A stretch of DNA of 35,758 nt from Bryobacterales bacterium (GCA_026713545.1 JAPOOG010000104.1:1-35758); one strand, 5' to 3'. Shown: positions 16,805 to 24,917, numbered from the stretch's first letter. A program made the numbers and translations. Notes: generated by a model from the sequence alone, not told the origin.

Positions 16805-18955
16805 ATGCACAACAAAGTTGATCAACCTGAAACGCAGAGTACAGCGGCACTCTATCTTGGACATCTCGCTCTATGGTTCGGGCCTTTGTTTGCAACTCCA
16901 TTGTTCGTAGCCGCACATAATTCTGCTGACATCACGATCTCGCTGGGGACGCTCGCCGGGATCTCCGCCGTCTTCTCAATCATGCTCTCCGGGATCACAT
17001 TTTCTCTCAGCACGTGGACTGGGCGTGTATGGCACAAACGGATTTCGATCGCCTTCCTGGCGATGGCGTTCGTCTTAGCCATTCAAGGTAATCTGATCCA
17101 TGATCTTTTCTACTATGGCGATTTCAATGGAAGCCCTGTGGATTTTCGGGCCAACGGCTGGCAGTTCCATGCGGAGTGGATTGGGTTCCTGCTAGCGATT
17201 CCCTTGGTCAGTTGGACGCTAGCCCGTATCCGACAGATTCCTGCCTGGATTCCGATGCTACCAATCGTTTCCTCCCTTCTGCTCGTCTCGCAAGTGCTGC
17301 TCACCCCAGTTGATGGCGTATCGCCGAACACGGACGGGGACGAAGTTGACTCAGCCGTGTTTCAGTTTTCAGATGCCTCGAATCTAATCCACTTACTTCC
17401 CGATGGCCTCCAGGGGGATATCGTAGAAGAAGTCCTGAATGAGGACTCCGGTCTGGCGAGCCATTTCGAAGGCTTCACGCTGTTTGCGAACCATGTGGGG
17501 CGTTACCAGGGAACTGCTCCCGCAGTTGCAACCCTCCTTACAGGCGAACCGTTCCAATTCGAGCGAGGGCACGATTACGCGTGGGTCATACCCTACCTCC
17601 AGGAAAACGCGTACCAGAACTCTCTCTCCGAAGCTGGATTCCGGATGGACTTGGTACCAGTTTCTGGACTTTACTGCATCGGTGAACCCGACTCATGCCA
17701 TCCGCGGTCTTTCAACGATATGAAAGCGCGAGGCTATACCCGGCAAGCATTTGGCAGCGCCCTGCACTCGATTTATCTCGTCGCAGACTTGACGCTTTTC
17801 CGGCTTTTTCCAATGGCCGTGAAAGAGAAGATCTACGATCAAGGCCACTGGTTTCTGTCAGATACGAACGCACATGGAATATCCCCTCATCCCGATCCTA
17901 TCATCCGCGAATGGACAAGCCAAATGGAAGTCACTAGCGATAGGCCTGTCTACAAGTGGTACCACTACATTGGAACTCACATCCCACCGCACTGGGATGC
18001 CAACTGTAACTACATTCGTGAGTTAGCTCACGAAAGGGAGAATTACAAGCAACAGACTGTCTGCGTCCTGACTGGAATCGCTGATTTCCTTCAGAAACTG
18101 AAGAGCGCTAATATTTACGATCAAACGGCAATTGTCATCACAGGTGATCATGGCATCAACATCCCTCCGTCCGACCAGTCGCAGCCGTCTTTCAATGCGA
18201 GTCTGTACGCGGGAATGAGTGGTTCAGCCCGACCGGCCTTCCTGGTAAAGAGGAGGCATCAAGCAGGTCCCCTTCAGGTGAGTGAAGCTCCGACCGCGCT
18301 GGAGGATGTTGCAGCAACGGTCTTGGATCTCGCAGGCCTTGATGAGGAGAATCACGGAAGGTCAGCCTTTTCCCTGGATGATGGCGAGGACCGGCCAAGA
18401 CTCTTCACCCCCTATTCCAGCAGCCAGCTCTGGGGAACCAACCCGGTTCCCCACGATATTTATGAGGTCAAGGGGAATATCCGTGACGGTCAGAACTGGG
18501 TCCTCAAAGACATCCTGGCATACGAACCGGCGCCATCGAGCTACCCCGCAGTAAACTACGGATCAGCCCGCCAGTTCATGCGTGGAGCTAATCTGAATCC
18601 TAACCGGCCCGAAGAAGAAGCCTCTTGGATCGGTGGCCACCAAGTTGCTTTTCTTGTGTCGCCGGATCCAGATGTGCGGAGAGGTATGGAGATGATATTG
18701 ACTCTCCATGTTCCAGAATGGGTAGGGCCACAGAGCTTCGAGGTGTCGGTCAACGATGAGCGGCTCGGATCCACGATCGAAGTACCTGTTCGGAACGACC
18801 TATTCTGGCAGGAACTGGCTGTTCCAGTGCCCGCCAAGACGTTTCGGGAAGGAAACAACTTCGTCTCAGTCGTCTTCGACACGGTGGCCCAATCGCCACA
18901 GCCGGAAACATTTAGAGCGTCGGCCCTTCTAAAATCGGTACACCTTCGACCATAG
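16805..18955 (+). CDS. Membrane-anchored alkaline-phosphatase-superfamily (LtaS/sulfatase-like) protein
   Basis: 716 aa from ATG 16805 (the frame is open back to 16649, but the extra 52 residues look non-protein-like). About four or five membrane helices cover residues 15-168. A large extracytoplasmic domain follows. Visible superfamily motifs: 'NLIHLLPDGLQGD' (D200), 'GRYQGTAPAVATLLTG' with a likely Thr nucleophile (T237), and 'VITGDHGINIPPSD' (D448, H449). The layout is that of lipoteichoic-acid synthase or phosphoethanolamine/phosphoglycerol transferases, which act on surface polymers at the outer face of the membrane. A C-terminal region of about 150 residues (after 'NPVPHDIYEVKGN') is beta-rich and unfamiliar. 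The gene is flanked on both sides by transposon relics and looks lower in GC than neighbouring housekeeping genes by eye. The substrate is unknown. Confidence 0.8.
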   Translation: MHNKVDQPETQSTAALYLGHLALWFGPLFATPLFVAAHNSADITISLGTLAGISAVFSIMLSGITFSLSTWTGRVWHKRISIAFLAMAFVLAIQGNLIHDLFYYGDFNGSPVDFRANGWQFHAEWIGFLLAIPLVSWTLARIRQIPAWIPMLPIVSSLLLVSQVLLTPVDGVSPNTDGDEVDSAVFQFSDASNLIHLLPDGLQGDIVEEVLNEDSGLASHFEGFTLFANHVGRYQGTAPAVATLLTGEPFQFERGHDYAWVIPYLQENAYQNSLSEAGFRMDLVPVSGLYCIGEPDSCHPRSFNDMKARGYTRQAFGSALHSIYLVADLTLFRLFPMAVKEKIYDQGHWFLSDTNAHGISPHPDPIIREWTSQMEVTSDRPVYKWYHYIGTHIPPHWDANCNYIRELAHERENYKQQTVCVLTGIADFLQKLKSANIYDQTAIVITGDHGINIPPSDQSQPSFNASLYAGMSGSARPAFLVKRRHQAGPLQVSEAPTALEDVAATVLDLAGLDEENHGRSAFSLDDGEDRPRLFTPYSSSQLWGTNPVPHDIYEVKGNIRDGQNWVLKDILAYEPAPSSYPAVNYGSARQFMRGANLNPNRPEEEASWIGGHQVAFLVSPDPDVRRGMEMILTLHVPEWVGPQSFEVSVNDERLGSTIEVPVRNDLFWQELAVPVPAKTFREGNNFVSVVFDTVAQSPQPETFRASALLKSVHLRP

Positions 18956-18995
18956 ATGCTGCCTTCATGACGACAGCAGGAAGGAACCCTCTTGT

Positions 18996-19253
18996 CTAGC
19001 GGCCCTCTTCCTGATTGGCAATCAGAGACGCGGCGAAGCTCGGATGGGCCAATGAAAAAGGGGTCCGACAAGCAATGAAACGAAACGTGCCCTGTTGGAC
19101 AGTGAAACCGAGCTTGTTGGGGTTTCGGTGATGGCGGGAGATGCGCCCTCGTTCGGTCTCATCGAGATGGAAGTACTTGGCGAGTTGCTCCTGGGTGGGC
19201 TCGCCTGCGAAGCGACCGTAGCATTGCCCCTGCTCATGGCGAAGTCCCGCCAT
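18996..19253 (-). pseudogene. Tn3-family transposase N-terminal stub
   Basis: 85 aa from ATG 19253 to TAG 18996. 'CYGRFAGEPTQEQLAKYFHL', followed by DETERGRISRHHRNPNKLGFTVQQGTFRF, matches the N-terminal DUF4158 domain of Tn3-type TnpA ('RYGRF.GEPS.EQLARYFHLD', then 'RRGDHNRLGFALQL.T.RFL'). A complete TnpA is near 1000 aa. After about 60 matching residues the frame turns to unrelated sequence and stops. The rest of the transposase is not found in the window. Confidence 0.8.
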
Positions 19254-20211
19254 TAAGACCCACGGATGGCTGATGCACGCCGTACATGGGGCCGCTGACG
19301 CGGTTTCTCGAATCGGCGTCACTTGCACTGGCGGTGAGGGGGAAGCCAGCGAAAACATCCAAGTAAAATGGCGCTTATCTTCCTAGCGAGATCACAGACG
19401 ATGGGCCCTGTCAAGTATACAGCCTCTTGTCGTGGAAGACGGCTCGGGCGCGCTGCAGTGGAACAGTGACGCCGGGAGTGCGCTCCCGGTAGCCGCCCAG
19501 GACCATACACGGTTCCGCGCATGTGGGAGATGAACCCGGGTTTCCAGGGCTCCCTGTTGGCGCGCTCCAACTTCGAAAGGGCCCTGCGCAATGCATATAT
19601 CACGGGTTCCGAGGGGCAACCGCAGAGCTACCTGGCCATGGTGGATCCGAATTGTGACGAGCCGCTGGCGAGATTCGTAAACCCAACTTGTGAAACGCCG
19701 TGCTGAGCCGGTTTGTTGAGCAAGCCTGGAGTGCCTGACCTCTCTCTCGGCCCCCTTACAGGCGTGGGGCTTGGAAGCAGCATCGGCCTGGGCCAGAGGA
19801 GTCTTGGACGTCGATTCAAGGGGATTCCGGCGGCATGAGTGACAACCGAAATACACCTTGACCAAGCCACCAGCCTGTCCGACTATCCGAGGCCACTTCA
19901 ATCATCGCCTTGAGTTCGCTGCGTACTGAGGTGACGGAACGACCAGTTCCTCAAACGGGCAACGAGCCCCGCGCGACGTTCAACACTCACATCTCTGACC
20001 AGTAGGCCCCATTCCACATCAAGCTCAACAGGGCGGCCGGGCGGGAAGGCACACACGTGCTCGACGGGCTGCTGTATCATGGATCCTATCTCCATATCAA
20101 AGAGCACCATAGGCATCGTTTGCGGGTCAGACGGGAAAGAACCATAATTTGATAGCACGGGGACGGAGAATTTCCGCCACTTCCTTCCCGGGGCGCGAGC
20201 GTGGAGGAAGA
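19254..20211. other. Gene-poor stretch inside the island, probable mobile-element debris
   Basis: About 960 bases with no gene I can support. At 19824-19852 the plus strand reads ATTCCGGCGGCATGAGTGAC followed by AACCGAAAT. That looks like IS21-type terminal sequence (repeated 'GCCGGAATC', 'GGTTGTCA' blocks), which would make this a third element relic; weak. A minus-strand frame at 19898-20158 (86 codons) contains MVLFDMEIGSMIQQPVEHVC and could be the remnant of a real gene, but I do not recognise it. The last 60 bases carry the leader and ribosome binding site of the next gene. Confidence 0.5.
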
Positions 20212-20445
20212 ATGAATCTGAAAAGGATCTCCCGGACGGTGCTCCTATTGGCAGCGCCTCTCCTCTTGTTCCCCCGGGAGGCGCATGCCTACCTGGACCC
20301 CGGCAGCGGGAGCCTGATCGTGCAGGCTCTGGTGGCCGCCTTCTTTGCCCTCTCCCTGGCCATCAAGGCCTACTGGCGAAAAATCAAATTGTTCGTGGGG
20401 GGGTTCTTCCTCACTGGTCCGGAGGTGCGGGACGGGGATGAATAG
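20212..20445 (+). CDS. Small membrane protein with YLDPGSGS motif
   Basis: 77 aa. A signal-like hydrophobic N-terminus (residues 8-26, ending PREAHA) is followed directly by 'YLDPGSGSLIVQALVAAFFA', a second hydrophobic segment, and a basic stretch 'KAYWRKIKLFVGG'. Predicted mature form: the YLDPG motif exposed at the membrane surface, one helix, then a basic cytoplasmic tail. I recognise the 'YLDPG(T/S)GS..(L/V)Q' pattern as a recurrent short open reading frame next to sulfatase-like and methyltransferase genes in diverse bacteria; no function is known to me. The start is fixed by GGAGGAAG just before the ATG. The methyltransferase begins 73 bases downstream, so the two are probably co-transcribed. 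Confidence 0.78.
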   Translation: MNLKRISRTVLLLAAPLLLFPREAHAYLDPGSGSLIVQALVAAFFALSLAIKAYWRKIKLFVGGFFLTGPEVRDGDE

Positions 20446-20518
20446 TTCGTCTCTCTCATCTCAATCCGTCGCCAGCGCGTACAGGAAAAAGGACCCCGTG
20501 CCAGGGGGGTGAGAAGAG

Positions 20519-21913
20519 ATGGAGGTTAGCGGCACCTCTCGGCTGGGAGCCTCTTTCAGAGACCCCAGCGGTTTCGTCTTCGTGCACGCGCGACAGATCC
20601 ATCGGCAAGTCAATCTCAGCTACCGGGAGAACTACGATCACCTGATGAGTTCCGGCCTCTATCAGGAGCTGGCCGGCCGGTTGCTCATCTCCCACCAGGA
20701 GGTGAGCGATCCGCCCCCTCTGGATGGGGAGCAGGCCTACAAGGTGCTGAGACCCGAGCAGGTTCCCTTTCTGTCCTATCCCTATGAGTGGTGCTTCAGC
20801 CAGTTGAAGGACGCCGCCCTGGCTACCCTGAAGATTCAGAGCCGGGCTTTACACTTTGACATGACCTTGAAGGATGCCAGCGCCTACAACATCCAGTTCC
20901 TGAAGGGCAAACCTGTCCTGATCGACACCCTATCCTTCGAGAAATACCGGGAAGGACAGCCATGGGTCGCCTACCGGCAATTCTGCCAGCACTTCCTGGT
21001 ACCGCTTCTGCTGATGACCTACCGCGATGTTCGCCTGAACCAGTTGCTGAGGATTCACCTGGATGGGGTCCCGCTGGATCTGGCCCGTATGCTCCTCCCC
21101 TTCCGCGCTCTGGTCCGGCCAGCGGTTCTGGCCCACATCCAGCTCCACTCCAGGGGCCAGCAGCACTTCGCTGCCAAGGGCGGAGCGGCCAAAGGGTTGC
21201 GTGTGAGCCGGAGAGGGATGGCGGGCCTGCTGGGGAATCTGGAGGCCCTAGTCAAGGGGCTCACTTGGCAGGGCCAGAAGACGGAGTGGGGCGACTACTA
21301 TTCAGACACGAACTACACCGAACAGGCTCTGCAGGAAAAGAAATGCTTGGTGAGGCAGTTTGTGAGCCGCAGCCTGGAAGGGATGGTCTGGGACCTGGGA
21401 GCCAACCGGGGCCTCTTCAGCCGAATCGCCAGCCAGCAAGCAGAAGTGACTATCTCCATTGACATGGATCCGGCGGCTGTCGAGAACAACTACTTGGAAG
21501 TGGTCAGACGCAAGGAGACGGGGCTGCTTCCGCTGCTGGTGGATCTGACCAGCCCCAGCCCGGCCATCGGATGGCACAACCGGGAGCGCCAATCACTGCT
21601 GGAGCGCGGCCCAGCCCAGACGGTTCTGGCCCTGGCCCTCATCCACCACTTGGCCATCTCCAACAACCTGCCCCTGGCCCAGTTGGCCGATTTCTTCGGC
21701 GCCATCTGTCACACGCTGATTATCGAATTCATCCCTAAGGAAGACTCCCAGGTGCAGCGACTCCTCTCCTCACGAAACGATGTTTTTCCAGACTACACGC
21801 GGGAGGCCTTCGAAAAACAGTTCAGCGTTCTTTTCGCGATCCGGGAGAGCGCGTCTATCTCGGATAGCGGGCGAGTTCTCTACCGGATGACCCGCCGCGC
21901 TGCTACCGGTTGA
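20519..21913 (+). CDS. Class I SAM-dependent methyltransferase, NoeA-like
   Basis: 464 aa. SAM-binding motif I is 'MVWDLGANRGLFSRI' (D292), with a motif II acid in 'ISIDMDP'. 'IHHLAISNNLPL' follows, as in this family. The N-terminal 270 residues are a family-specific domain with 'FVFVHARQIHRQVN', 'GLYQELAGRLLISHQEV' and 'RPEQVPFLSYPYEWCFSQLK'. This architecture resembles rhizobial NoeA (host-specific nodulation) and related proteins in polysaccharide clusters. It probably methylates a surface glycan or its carrier, but the substrate is unproven. The frame is complete, with GGTGAG-type ribosome binding sequence before the ATG. Codon use (many CTG, CAG) looks different from that of the flanking chromosomal genes, in keeping with transfer; not measured. 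Confidence 0.85.
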   Translation: MEVSGTSRLGASFRDPSGFVFVHARQIHRQVNLSYRENYDHLMSSGLYQELAGRLLISHQEVSDPPPLDGEQAYKVLRPEQVPFLSYPYEWCFSQLKDAALATLKIQSRALHFDMTLKDASAYNIQFLKGKPVLIDTLSFEKYREGQPWVAYRQFCQHFLVPLLLMTYRDVRLNQLLRIHLDGVPLDLARMLLPFRALVRPAVLAHIQLHSRGQQHFAAKGGAAKGLRVSRRGMAGLLGNLEALVKGLTWQGQKTEWGDYYSDTNYTEQALQEKKCLVRQFVSRSLEGMVWDLGANRGLFSRIASQQAEVTISIDMDPAAVENNYLEVVRRKETGLLPLLVDLTSPSPAIGWHNRERQSLLERGPAQTVLALALIHHLAISNNLPLAQLADFFGAICHTLIIEFIPKEDSQVQRLLSSRNDVFPDYTREAFEKQFSVLFAIRESASISDSGRVLYRMTRRAATG

Positions 21914-22017
21914 GTTCCCTCCGGCCTGTCGACGGGGGGCTGCCCCCTGGATGTAGGGTACCGCTCAGATTGCTGCAAAAATATCCAGTAAGCTCCTTGA
22001 TCAGCGGGCCAGGACTC

Positions 22018-22308
22018 ATTGGTGTTTCTCGACTGATGCCAAACCGCGGGCTGGGGGGACTTCCGCTCTCCAACCTGCACTAGCTGCGCTGGCGTGTCCG
22101 GGCCGCCTGCTCCGGCGATAGCGATTCTCTTGCGGCCCCGATAGGCCCCAAGCTGCTTGGCAAGGGCGATGCCCTCGCGCTGACGTTTGCGGATTAAGAT
22201 CCGCTTGAATGCGGCGATGGCCCCGATGACCGACAGAATCAGGTTCGACAGCAGCGAGTCCTCAGCAGAGAAGGTCAGATTTTCCTTGACGACCTTGATG
22301 CGCACGCC
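22018..22308 (-). pseudogene. Serine recombinase (Tn3-type resolvase/invertase) C-terminal fragment
   Basis: Minus strand from about 22308: GVRIKVVKENLTFSAEDSLL, then SNLILSVIGAIAAFKRILIR and KRQREGIALAKQLGAYRGRK. This is the end of the catalytic domain and long helix of Pin/Hin/TnpR-type serine recombinases ('VKENLTFTGEDSPMANLMLS', 'LIRERQREGIALAKQRG'). After YRGRK a frameshift occurs; a neighbouring frame continues ESLSPEQAARTRQRS, stop, then RFGISRET, the family's C-terminal HTH. The N-terminal catalytic half with the active Ser is missing. Similarity starts right after the uppS stop codon, so this is likely the insertion junction. Confidence 0.85.
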
Positions 22309-22310
22309 AC

Positions 22311-23186
22311 TTATGGGTGGAGAGAAGAGGAGGGCCGGTCGCCGACAGCGGCATCACCGGAGGATTCAGCGCCGTTGACAGTCACAAGCTCCCGGTCCGG
22401 TTCCGGCGCCTCGGTCGAGTCACTCAAGCCTCCATAGCGGCGCTCGCGTTTCTGATAGTCCAGCAGAGCTTCAAGCAAGTCCAGCGGGCGGAAATCCGGC
22501 CAGAACTTGTCGGTCACGAAGATCTCAGCATAGGCGATCTGCCAGAGAAGAAAATTGCTGACCCGCATCTCGCCAGATGTTCGAATCAACAGATCCGGGT
22601 CCGGCAGGTCCGCCGTGTACAGATGCTCGCTGAGAATCTGCTCGTCAATCTCGAACAGTCCGTCCAGCTTGCGGGCCCGCGCCAGCAGACTGTTCACCGC
22701 ATCGACGATCTCGGCGCGTCCGCCGTAGTTCAGTGCGATGGTCAACCGCAGCCCCGAGTTCGCGGCGGTCTCAACCATCGCCATGTCGAGGTCATCTTGC
22801 ACCGAAGCCGGCAGGTCGTCGATGCGGCCGATCACTTGCATTCGAACACCGTTGCGTTTGAGTTCCGGCAATTCGCGGTGGAGGTAGTGCTGAAGCAGTC
22901 CCCATAGCGTCTCCACTTCGGCCTGCGGGCGCTTCCAGTTCTCCATCGAGAAAGCATATAGGGTGAGCGCACGGATTTGCAGGCGGCAAGAAGCCTCGAT
23001 GATCTCCCGGACCGATTTTACGCCGGCGCGATGACCAGCAACCCGCGGAAAATGACGCTTGCGAGCCCAGCGCCCGTTGCCGTCCATGATCACGGCGATG
23101 TGTCGGGGAAAGGCGCTTGGATCCAGAAGCGAAGCCAGCCGGGCTTCCTCGCTCCCCGGCTTCGCCCACTCGAGGAAGTCCTTCAT
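22311..23186 (-). CDS. uppS: Undecaprenyl diphosphate synthase (cis-prenyltransferase)
   Basis: 291 aa. Condenses isopentenyl diphosphate onto farnesyl diphosphate to make the C55 lipid carrier of peptidoglycan and O-antigen. Conserved regions: 'HIAVIMDGNGRWARKR' (D35), 'LTLYAFSMENWKRP', 'IALNYGGRAEIVDA', 'PDLLIRTSGEMRVSNFLLWQ' and 'FWPDFRP'. The ATG at 23186 is chosen because the N-terminus then has normal length; the frame is open upstream but unlike protein. After 'RRYGG' the protein has an extra tail of about 40 polar residues ending SSSLHP, which stops at the island border; it may be natural or altered by the insertion. cdsA, its usual downstream partner, is 6.9 kb away. Confidence 0.96.
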   Translation of the reverse strand: MKDFLEWAKPGSEEARLASLLDPSAFPRHIAVIMDGNGRWARKRHFPRVAGHRAGVKSVREIIEASCRLQIRALTLYAFSMENWKRPQAEVETLWGLLQHYLHRELPELKRNGVRMQVIGRIDDLPASVQDDLDMAMVETAANSGLRLTIALNYGGRAEIVDAVNSLLARARKLDGLFEIDEQILSEHLYTADLPDPDLLIRTSGEMRVSNFLLWQIAYAEIFVTDKFWPDFRPLDLLEALLDYQKRERRYGGLSDSTEAPEPDRELVTVNGAESSGDAAVGDRPSSSLHP

Positions 23187-23421
23187 TTCGGCAAAGATAC
23201 ACTCTATCCTACAACGCCCCCGAAGAGGCGTCCAGAATGAGCCTGGATCGATCCGCCAGCATCGGACTCCGCCAAGGCGGCGCCTCACCCCACGCCCGTC
23301 TCCACGGAAAATGCCAGGAGCACGTCACACCGGAGCCCATAGCTCCTGTCCAGGGCTTCAGGAAGAGGCTGCCAACTTCGAGCAGTCCTCCCGGCAGCAC
23401 TCGGAATTGTTTTGCACTGAT

Positions 23422-23448
23422 TTGCTCCTTCATACGTCTGACTACAAT
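23422..23448 (+). promoter_or_regulatory. Candidate promoter of the pilin-like gene
   Basis: TTGCTC (23422-23427) and TACAAT (23443-23448), 15-base spacing, just before an AGGAGG-like ribosome binding site. The spacing is short for sigma-70 and the leader would be only about 15 bases. Confidence 0.3.
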
Positions 23449-23470
23449 AGGAGAACGCAGGAGGCATTGC

Positions 23471-23935
23471 ATGCGGATTCGTCGCCGTCGTGGATTCTCA
23501 TTGATCGAATTGCTCATCGTGATAGCGATCATCCTGATCATCGCCGCGATCGCGATCCCCAAACTCACGAGCGCACGCATGGCGGCGTACGAGATGGCCG
23601 CGATCCGGGCGATGCACACCATCAACACCGCACAGATCCAGTACTTCTCGACGTACGGCAGATACGCACAGTCGCTGATAGAACTCGGCCCTCCTGTCGG
23701 CAACGCCACGTCTTCTCCGGCAGCCTCCGACCTAATTCCCGGCGACCTCTCGACGGGAATCAAATCAGGCTACGTCTTCACGATGGTCGGAACGCCCGGC
23801 GGATACACCGTCAACGCCGACCCTCAAACCTATGACGTGACGGGTTCGAGAACGTTCTACACCGACCACACCAACGTCATCAGGAACCACTTCGGCAACG
23901 AACCCGCCAGCGAAAACGACGCCGAAATCCAGTAG
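23471..23935 (+). CDS. Type IV pilin-like protein (prepilin with N-terminal methylation motif)
   Basis: 154 aa. Basic leader MRIRRRRG, then 'FSLIELLIVIAIILIIAAIA'. Prepilin peptidase should cut between G8 and F9, and E13 is the conserved Glu5 of the mature pilin. The hydrophobic helix carries on into 'KLTSARMAAYEMAAIRAMHT', the usual pilin/pseudopilin alpha-1 spine. The short C-terminal head contains 'YFSTYGRYAQSLIELGPP' and 'GGYTVNADPQTYDVTGSRTFY', a layout common in acidobacterial pilin/GspG-like proteins. No disulfide pair. A GGAGG at about 23460-23464 fixes the start. No pilus assembly genes are near, so it could be a major pilin, minor pilin or pseudopilin. Confidence 0.88.
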   Translation: MRIRRRRGFSLIELLIVIAIILIIAAIAIPKLTSARMAAYEMAAIRAMHTINTAQIQYFSTYGRYAQSLIELGPPVGNATSSPAASDLIPGDLSTGIKSGYVFTMVGTPGGYTVNADPQTYDVTGSRTFYTDHTNVIRNHFGNEPASENDAEIQ

Positions 23936-24035
23936 CCGACCCGTTGAGGATCTCTCGATCGAACTGCGGCGTGGGAGGCGTAGACAAGCTGTCCGAAAAG
24001 CAGCTCGAAAGGCCCATCACCGCCAGAAAGCTATC

Positions 24036-24767
24036 ATGAAATTCGTGGGCGTCAACAAGGCCGTCATCCTCGCCGCCGGCCGCGGCACACGCATGCAAGA
24101 CCTCACCGCGGAGTGCCCCAAGCCCCTGCTGCCGCTGAACGGACGGCCGATGCTGGCCCATGTTATCGAAGCCATTGAGTCCACGGGCACAACCGAGATC
24201 CTGCTCATCGTTCGCTACAAGGCCGAGATGATCAAGGACTTCTTTCGTGACCACCCTCCGGCCCGGGCCTGCCTTACCTACAAGCATCAGCCCGCGCAGG
24301 ATGGAACCGGGAGTGCCGCGTTGCAGGCGCGCGAGTTCATTAGAGGTGAGCCCTTCCTGCTCACCTTTGGAGACATCATCGTCGATCCCTCGATCTACTC
24401 CCGTCTGATCGAGTTCTCCGAAGACGCCGCTGCCGTTCTCGCGCTCAAGAGCATGGATGACCCCTATCGCGGGGCGGCCGTATACGTCGAAGGCCGGCGC
24501 GTCACCCGGATCATCGAGAAGCCGCCTCGGGGCACGTCGACTACGCCTTGGGGCAACGCCGGGGTCTACTTCTTCCGGTCATCGATCTTCACCGAACTGG
24601 AACGGGTTCCGCTATCGCCCAGGGGAGAATATGAGCTGACGGATGCAATCGATCAACTCTTGGCGGCCGGTCAAACCTTGCACTGGGTGGAGATTCGAGG
24701 CCACTGGCGGGACGTAGGGCGCCCGGAAGATCTCTCGGCGGCAGAGCACGCGCTAACCGGAAGGTAA
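24036..24767 (+). CDS. Sugar-1-phosphate nucleotidyltransferase (NTP_transferase family)
   Basis: 243 aa. Family reaction: NTP plus sugar-1-phosphate gives NDP-sugar plus diphosphate. 'KAVILAAGRGTRM' (8-20) is the nucleotide-binding loop, 'CPKPLLPLNGRPML' carries the conserved Lys (K29), and D113 in 'TFGDIIVD' is the metal-binding Asp. 'IIEKPPRG' and 'GNAGVYFF' are further family motifs. The short length without a C-terminal left-handed beta-helix fits glucose-1-phosphate thymidylyl/uridylyl or mannose-1-phosphate guanylyltransferase-like stand-alone enzymes (MurU/HddC type also possible). The base is not predictable from sequence here. It lies 100 bases downstream of the pilin-like gene on the same strand and is convergent with the atp operon. 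Confidence 0.88.
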   Translation: MKFVGVNKAVILAAGRGTRMQDLTAECPKPLLPLNGRPMLAHVIEAIESTGTTEILLIVRYKAEMIKDFFRDHPPARACLTYKHQPAQDGTGSAALQAREFIRGEPFLLTFGDIIVDPSIYSRLIEFSEDAAAVLALKSMDDPYRGAAVYVEGRRVTRIIEKPPRGTSTTPWGNAGVYFFRSSIFTELERVPLSPRGEYELTDAIDQLLAAGQTLHWVEIRGHWRDVGRPEDLSAAEHALTGR

Positions 24768-24777
24768 CCAGCTTGGC

Positions 24778-24794
24778 GCGGCTTTGAACGCCGC
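24778..24794 (+). terminator. Weak hairpin after the nucleotidyltransferase
   Basis: GCGGC (24778-24782) pairs with GCCGC (24790-24794), loop TTTGAAC. A second overlapping GCTTC/GAAGC hairpin follows. No U-run. It lies between convergent genes. Confidence 0.25.
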
Positions 24795-24917
24795 TTCAAG
24801 CGAAGCCAAGAGAACCTTCTTGATCGGCTTGAGCGAGGGATACTCCCGGCTGAGCGAGACGGAAGAGGAGGAGAAAACGGTCTTCCGCATGCAACCGGTC
24901 TGACCCCCCGCCCTAGT

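Larger units (their letters stand above)
15432..22310. mobile_element. Island of mobile-element remnants and cargo inserted between uppS and cdsA
   Basis: This 6.9-kb block separates uppS and cdsA, two same-strand genes that are neighbours in many bacteria. Left part: fragments of a tyrosine integrase and an IS3-type transposase. Middle: a sulfatase/LtaS-like gene, a Tn3-type transposase stub, a YLDPGSGS small membrane protein and a methyltransferase. Right edge: a frameshifted serine recombinase whose similarity begins within a few bases of the uppS stop at 22311. All recognisable mobile-element pieces are on the minus strand and decayed; the three intact cargo genes are on the plus strand. 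No matching terminal repeats were found by eye, so the exact left border is uncertain (15432-15750). Confidence 0.65.

Noticed and set aside
22555..22600. tRNA-like TTCGAATC
   Set aside because: Lies inside uppS coding sequence with no cloverleaf around it.
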